A DNA stretch of 8,717 bases from Desulfarculaceae bacterium JdFR-95 (GTDB lineage Bacteria; Desulfobacterota; Desulfarculia; Desulfarculales; Desulfarculaceae), in NCBI GenBank assembly GCA_002011835.1, contig MTPE01000210.1, positions 759 to 9,475 of the forward strand, given 5' to 3'. Positions 5,921 through 8,717 of the stretch are shown here, piece after piece (the first letter of the stretch is position 1; every line of letters begins with the position of its first letter). The notes beneath the pieces are model-generated. The model had not been told where the DNA came from and did no database searches. It was given only the letters and a program-made list of their open reading frames with translations. The position numbers were made by a program, and so were the translations under genes.

Positions 5921-6763
5921 CTAGTCCTCCATGAGGCGGGCGGCCACCTCCGGGTCCATGGTGAACTCGTGTTCGGGGGCGGGGAAGGCGCCGCTTTTCA
6001 CTTCGTCCACGTAGGTCTGCATGGTCTGGCGGATCTGGGACCAGAGGTCCAGGTATTGTTTGGCCATCTTGGGGGTCTTGCGCGTGGTGAGGCCCACCAG
6101 GTCATGGTAGACCAGGACCTGGCCGTGGCAGTGGGGTCCGGCGCCGATGCCGATGGTGATCATGCCGGTGCGTTCGGTGATGGCGCGGGCCAGGGGTGAG
6201 GGGATACACTCGAACACGATCAGGTCGGCGCCGGCCACTTCCAGGGCGCGGGCGTCCTCGATCAGCTTGCGGGCGCTTTCCAGGTCCTTGCCCTGGACGC
6301 GGTAGCCGCCCAGTTTGGAGACGCTCTGGGGGGTGAGGCCGATGTGGGCGCAGACGGGGATGCCGGCCTCCACGATGGCGCGGACGGTGCTGGCCATTTC
6401 GGCGCCGCCCTCCAGCTTGACGCAGTCGCACCCGGCCTCCTTGAGGAAGCGGCCGGCGTTGGCCACGGCCTGCTGGTGGCTGACCTGGTAGCTGAGGAAG
6501 GGCATGTCGCCGATGAGGAAGGCGCGGCTCAGCCCGCGGCGCACCGCCTGGCAGTGGTGGATCATCTGGTCCATGGTCACGGGTACGGTGGAGTCCAGGC
6601 CCATGACCACGTTGCCCAGGCTGTCGCCCACCAGGACCACCTCCACTCCGGCCTCGTCGCAGAGGCGGGCGGTGGGGTAGTCGTAGGCGGTGAGCACGGC
6701 GATCTTCTCGCCGGTGTCCTTCATTTCCTTCAAGCGGGTCAGGGTCACCTTGTCTGCGGACAT
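5921..6763 (-). CDS. panB: 3-methyl-2-oxobutanoate hydroxymethyltransferase (ketopantoate hydroxymethyltransferase)
   Basis: This 280-residue enzyme adds the hydroxymethyl group of 5,10-methylene-THF to 2-oxoisovalerate, giving ketopantoate. Conserved residues are in order: LTAYDYPTA (24-32), Asp47 and Ser48 in VGDSLGN and Asp86 in IGDMPF (Mg2+ site), Lys116 and Glu118 in VKLEGG, His140 in AHIGLTPQSV, GGYRVQG, and Glu185 in FECIPS. One oddity is GPHCHGQVLV at 209-218, where the family usually has Asp before GQ and this protein has His213. The frame is open upstream to 6820, but the ATG at 6763 has GAGGAGGGG just ahead and gives the expected N-terminus. The protein is slightly longer than the E. 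coli enzyme, mainly at the C-terminus. It is first in a panB-panE operon, and divergent to folD, whose product supplies the methylene-THF it uses. Confidence 0.95.
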   Translation of the reverse strand: MSADKVTLTRLKEMKDTGEKIAVLTAYDYPTARLCDEAGVEVVLVGDSLGNVVMGLDSTVPVTMDQMIHHCQAVRRGLSRAFLIGDMPFLSYQVSHQQAVANAGRFLKEAGCDCVKLEGGAEMASTVRAIVEAGIPVCAHIGLTPQSVSKLGGYRVQGKDLESARKLIEDARALEVAGADLIVFECIPSPLARAITERTGMITIGIGAGPHCHGQVLVYHDLVGLTTRKTPKMAKQYLDLWSQIRQTMQTYVDEVKSGAFPAPEHEFTMDPEVAARLMED

Positions 6764-6837
6764 GATCCCCTCCTCATGGGTGTGTAAACGACGAACGCGC
6801 GCGTCCTGCTGGTGACGCACGCGCTACACGAAAACTA

Positions 6838-6858
6838 GGCCTCTGGTGTGTGGAGGCC
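6838..6858 (-). other. perfect inverted repeat in the panB leader
   Basis: GGCCTC (6838-6843) and GAGGCC (6853-6858) form a 6-bp stem with a 9-base GT-rich loop. On the minus strand the stem is followed by TAGTTTT, a poor terminator-like tail 75 bases before the panB start. It could be a weak attenuator or simply a hairpin in the leader. Together with the other features listed, this lies in the 390-bp gene-free gap 6764-7153. Confidence 0.3.
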
Positions 6859-6908
6859 GGCCTTTGTGGGTCCACGCATGCCGTCTCGGTCCCGGCAGGA
6901 TCCAAGCG

Positions 6909-6929
6909 GCTTCCTTGGGAAGCGTTCCC
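6909..6929. other. two overlapping, mutually exclusive hairpins upstream of panB
   Basis: GCTTCC-TTG-GGAAGC (6909-6923) and GGGAA-GCG-TTCCC (6917-6929) are both perfect short stems and share the GGGAA segment, so only one can form at a time. The site lies inside the predicted panB leader on the minus strand. No known riboswitch class was recognised. Confidence 0.3.
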
Positions 6930-6949
6930 GGTGCCTGTTTGTTGCTCTT

Positions 6950-6978
6950 AGGTTATCCCAGGGCTGCGGGGCTGTAAA
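6950..6978 (-). promoter_or_regulatory. candidate panB-panE promoter
   Basis: On the minus strand TTTACA (6973-6978, 5 of 6) is followed by 17 bp and TAACCT (6950-6955, 3 of 6). The predicted start is near 6943, giving a leader of about 180 bases that includes the hairpins at 6909-6929 and 6838-6858. The weak -10 box makes this tentative. Confidence 0.35.
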
Positions 6979-7011
6979 GGGCCTGGGGCGGGCGGTGGGG
7001 GTCGAAAAACG

Positions 7012-7040
7012 TTGACAGCTCTTCGAGGCTGTGATGTTCT
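7012..7040 (+). promoter_or_regulatory. candidate folD-fchA promoter with extended -10
   Basis: A perfect TTGACA (7012-7017) is followed by 17 bp and TGTTCT (7035-7040, 3 of 6). The -10 box is preceded by TGA, which fits the TGn extended -10 motif and could compensate for the weak hexamer. The predicted start is near 7047, leaving a leader of about 107 bases before folD. Confidence 0.5.
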
Positions 7041-7046
7041 GGGGTG

Positions 7047-7064
7047 CGGCCGGGTCCCCGGCCG
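7047..7064 (+). other. GC-rich hairpin at the predicted 5' end of the folD mRNA
   Basis: CGGCCGG, a GTCC loop and CCGGCCG form a perfect 7-bp stem that begins at the predicted transcription start. No U-run follows, so it is not an ordinary terminator. A 5'-terminal stem could protect the mRNA from decay. Its position depends on the promoter call. Confidence 0.35.
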
Positions 7065-7096
7065 GGTCGAAGGCATAGCGAGCATGTAGTCACGGT

Positions 7097-7126
7097 CGGC
7101 CCTGGTGGAGGCCGGGGCCGGCCCCG
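7097..7126 (+). other. overlapping GC-rich stems in the folD leader
   Basis: CGGCC (7097-7101) can pair with GGCCG (7110-7114). Alternatively CGGGGCCGGCCCCG (7113-7126), a perfect 14-bp palindrome, can fold or dimerise; the two overlap at 7113-7114. They end 14 bases before the folD ribosome site AAAGGAG (7141-7147). In GC-rich DNA such stems may be chance. Confidence 0.25.
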
Positions 7127-7153
7127 AGCAGTGAGGAGAGAAAGGAGTCGGGC

Positions 7154-8011
7154 ATGGCGGCAGAGCTGATCAAGGGTTTGCCGGTGGCCAACGCCATCCG
7201 CGAGGAGATAAGCCAGAAGGTGGCCGAGCTGAAGACCAAGGGGGTGCAGCCCAAGCTGGCGGTGCTTTTGGTGGGGGACGACCCGGGCAGCGTGTGGTAC
7301 GCCAAGTCCAAGGTGAAGGTGGGCGAGAAGCTGGGCATCATCGTGGACCTGCACCGCATGGCCGCGGACACCAGCCAGGACACGGTGCTGCAGCAGATCG
7401 CGGCCTGGAACCAGGACCCGGAGGTACACGGCATCCTGGTGGAGTTGCCCTTGCCCAAGCACCTGAGCAAGGAGGCGGTGATGGAGGCCATCACCCCCAA
7501 GAAGGACGTGGACGGGGTGCATCCGGTCAACCGCGGCTACCTGTTGGGCGGGCAGGAGCACCTGGCCCTGGTGCCGGCCACGCCTTTGAGCTGCATCGCC
7601 CTGGCCGAGCGGGCGGGCATCAACTTCCGGGGCAAGCGGGTGACCCTGGTGGGACGTGGTGACACCGTGGGCCGTCCCCTGGCCAGCCTGCTCATCAAGC
7701 GCGACGCCACCATCACCGTGTGCCACACCAAGACCGTGGACCTGGCCGCGGAGTGCCGCCGGGGCGAGATCGTGGTGGCCGCGGCCGGGTTTGCGGGCCT
7801 GATCAAGAAGGACATGATCAGCCCCGGTACGGTGGTGATCGACGCCGGGGTCAACGAGGTGGAGGAGGGCAAGTACGTGGGCGACGTGGAGCCCGACGTG
7901 GCCGAGGTGGCCGCGGCCCTCACCCCGGTGCCCGGCGGCGTGGGCAGCCTCACCACCACCATCATCATGCAGAACCTGCTCAAGGCCATCTCTCTGCAGG
8001 GACTGGGCTAG
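7154..8011 (+). CDS. folD: methylenetetrahydrofolate dehydrogenase (divergent FolD)
   Basis: This 285-residue protein covers the whole FolD fold: an N-terminal folate domain (to about 140), then a Rossmann domain with VGRGDTVGRPLASLL (166-180) that binds NAD(P). Known FolDs oxidise methylene-THF to methenyl-THF and hydrolyse that to 10-formyl-THF. Tyr49 and Lys53 (YAKSK) of the active site are kept, as is Asp120 in KDVDG. The equally conserved Gln of LVQLPLP is Glu97 here, PCTP is PATP (141-144), and GGVGPMT is GGVGSLT (261-267). The Gln and Lys are known from work on the human enzyme to matter especially for the cyclohydrolase step, so this FolD may be mainly a dehydrogenase. A cyclohydrolase gene, fchA, follows after 24 bp. 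The start has AAAGGAG 6 bases upstream. The GRG-TVGRP form of the dinucleotide loop also occurs in actinobacterial FolDs. Confidence 0.93.
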   Translation: MAAELIKGLPVANAIREEISQKVAELKTKGVQPKLAVLLVGDDPGSVWYAKSKVKVGEKLGIIVDLHRMAADTSQDTVLQQIAAWNQDPEVHGILVELPLPKHLSKEAVMEAITPKKDVDGVHPVNRGYLLGGQEHLALVPATPLSCIALAERAGINFRGKRVTLVGRGDTVGRPLASLLIKRDATITVCHTKTVDLAAECRRGEIVVAAAGFAGLIKKDMISPGTVVIDAGVNEVEEGKYVGDVEPDVAEVAAALTPVPGGVGSLTTTIIMQNLLKAISLQGLG

Positions 8012-8035
8012 GAGCCAGGAAAGGAGCGGTATCCC

Positions 8036-8674
8036 ATGGCCGAGGACAAGGTCTACAATCAGGTATTGTCCGATTTCATCGCGGTGGCCGCCTCCAAGAG
8101 CCACACCCCCGGCGGCGGCAACGTCAGCGCCGTGGTGGCCACCCTGGGCGCCTCCATGGTGGCCATGGTGGGCAACCTCACCCTGAGCAACAAGAAGTAC
8201 GCCGAACACCACGACAAGGCCGCCGCCAGCGTGGAGCGGGTCATGGCCCTGATCGAGAAGCTCAAGGGCCTAACCAACCAGGACATCGCGGCCTTCGACA
8301 ACTACATGGCCTGCTTCCGCATGCCCAAGGAGACCGAGGAGGAGAAGAAGGCCCGCGCCGCCGCCATCCAGGACGCGGCCAAACAGGCCACCCGCGTACC
8401 CCTGGAGATCTGCAAGGTCTGCCTGGAGGTGCTCAAGGAGGCCGAGGACCTCTCCAAGTACGGCAACCTCATGGCCATCAGCGACGTGGGCGTGGGGGCC
8501 ATGGTCTGCGAGGCTGCCCTGCGCGCCTGCATGCTCAGCGTGGACATCAACCTGCCCACCATCAAGGACCAGGACTTCGTGGCCCAGGTCAAGGCCGAAC
8601 GCGCCCGGCTGTTCGTGGAGGCCGAGGAGCTGAAGCTGTTGGCCCTGGCCCGAGTCAAGGAGAAGATGGGCTAG
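8036..8674 (+). CDS. fchA: methenyltetrahydrofolate cyclohydrolase / formiminotetrahydrofolate cyclodeaminase family (FchA)
   Basis: This 212-residue, mostly helical protein belongs to the FTCD C-terminal-domain family. TPGGGNVSAVVATLGASMVAMV (from Thr24) is the family signature, with Asn29 where Ser is common. The middle has QDIAAFDNYMACFRMPK (82-98), then VPLEICKVCLEVL, and GNLMAISDVGVGAMVCEAAL (143-162) with Asp150, ending in DINLPTIKD. In acetogens FchA hydrolyses 5,10-methenyl-THF to 10-formyl-THF; other members remove ammonia from formimino-THF during histidine or purine breakdown. Placement 24 bp after folD, with no formiminotransferase in view, favours the cyclohydrolase. A GGAAAGGAG ribosome site ends 9 bases before the ATG. 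The 43 bp after the stop hold no clear terminator or gene. Confidence 0.9.
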   Translation: MAEDKVYNQVLSDFIAVAASKSHTPGGGNVSAVVATLGASMVAMVGNLTLSNKKYAEHHDKAAASVERVMALIEKLKGLTNQDIAAFDNYMACFRMPKETEEEKKARAAAIQDAAKQATRVPLEICKVCLEVLKEAEDLSKYGNLMAISDVGVGAMVCEAALRACMLSVDINLPTIKDQDFVAQVKAERARLFVEAEELKLLALARVKEKMG

Positions 8675-8717
8675 CGGGCCACGGCCGAGCCGACAGCAGA
8701 TCGGCGTGCGGGGCGGT

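Noticed and set aside
6764..6820. Earlier in-frame start for panB at 6820
   Set aside because: It has no good ribosome site and would add 19 basic residues not seen in PanB; the ATG at 6763 has GGAGG and the normal N-terminus.
6838..6858. Intrinsic terminator on the minus strand
   Set aside because: The T-run after the stem is interrupted and short, and there is no upstream minus-strand gene to terminate; kept only as a hairpin or possible attenuator.
7041..7126. Tetrahydrofolate riboswitch before folD
   Set aside because: I could not match the conserved core of either known THF riboswitch class; only generic GC-rich stems are seen.
8689..8705. GCCGA/TCGGC hairpin after fchA as a terminator
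   Set aside because: It is only 5 bp with a 7-base loop and no T-run, and the window ends 12 bases later, so it cannot be supported.

Overview
The window is a GC-rich, gene-dense stretch of bacterial chromosome. It carries no tRNA, rRNA, CRISPR array, insertion sequence or phage gene. Gene content suggests a strict anaerobe, most likely a high-GC member of the Desulfobacterota (former Deltaproteobacteria). The pointers are a 2-hydroxyacyl-CoA dehydratase-type activase, an IspH-UbiA fusion, and a FolD plus FchA pair of the kind used in one-carbon (Wood-Ljungdahl-type) metabolism. The taxonomic placement is an inference from gene content and base composition only.

Layout. (1) 1-1151, minus strand: a radical SAM protein with a C-terminal winged-helix-like end, followed 36 bp later by the first 57 codons of a BadF/HgdC-type ATPase that runs off the window. 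(2) 1182-1299: a divergent control region with back-to-back sigma70-like promoters. The rightward one places its predicted start on the A of the dusB ATG, so dusB may be read from a leaderless mRNA. (3) 1300-4690, plus strand: dusB (tRNA dihydrouridine synthase), an IspH-UbiA fusion overlapping it by ATGA, and a nitroreductase-fold flavoprotein. (4) About 4700-4980: nearly three diverged 102-bp tandem repeat units between the convergent nitroreductase and panE genes. The last unit supplies the C-terminal tail and stop codon of panE, and a second copy of that tail with its own stop survives just downstream. (5) 4919-6763, minus strand: panB then panE, two consecutive steps of pantothenate (CoA) synthesis. 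(6) 6764-7153: a 390-bp divergent intergenic region with candidate promoters in both directions and several GC-rich hairpins. (7) 7154-8674, plus strand: folD and fchA, acting on methylene- and methenyl-tetrahydrofolate.

How the genes work together. PanB transfers a hydroxymethyl group from 5,10-methylene-tetrahydrofolate to ketoisovalerate, and PanE reduces the product to pantoate. FolD and FchA, transcribed divergently from them, handle the methylene-/methenyl-/formyl-tetrahydrofolate interconversion, so the intergenic region at 6764-7153 separates a consumer of methylene-THF from its maker. The FolD is divergent: the conserved active-site Gln of the LVQLPLP motif is Glu, and the PCTP and GGVGPMT motifs are altered. 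It sits directly before a dedicated methenyl-THF cyclohydrolase (FchA), which suggests that FolD here may have become mainly a dehydrogenase. No wholly novel multi-gene system is evident. The most unusual items are the repeat-captured panE C-terminus, the IspH-UbiA fusion, the FolD substitutions beside fchA, and the apparent leaderless dusB promoter with an internal inverted repeat.
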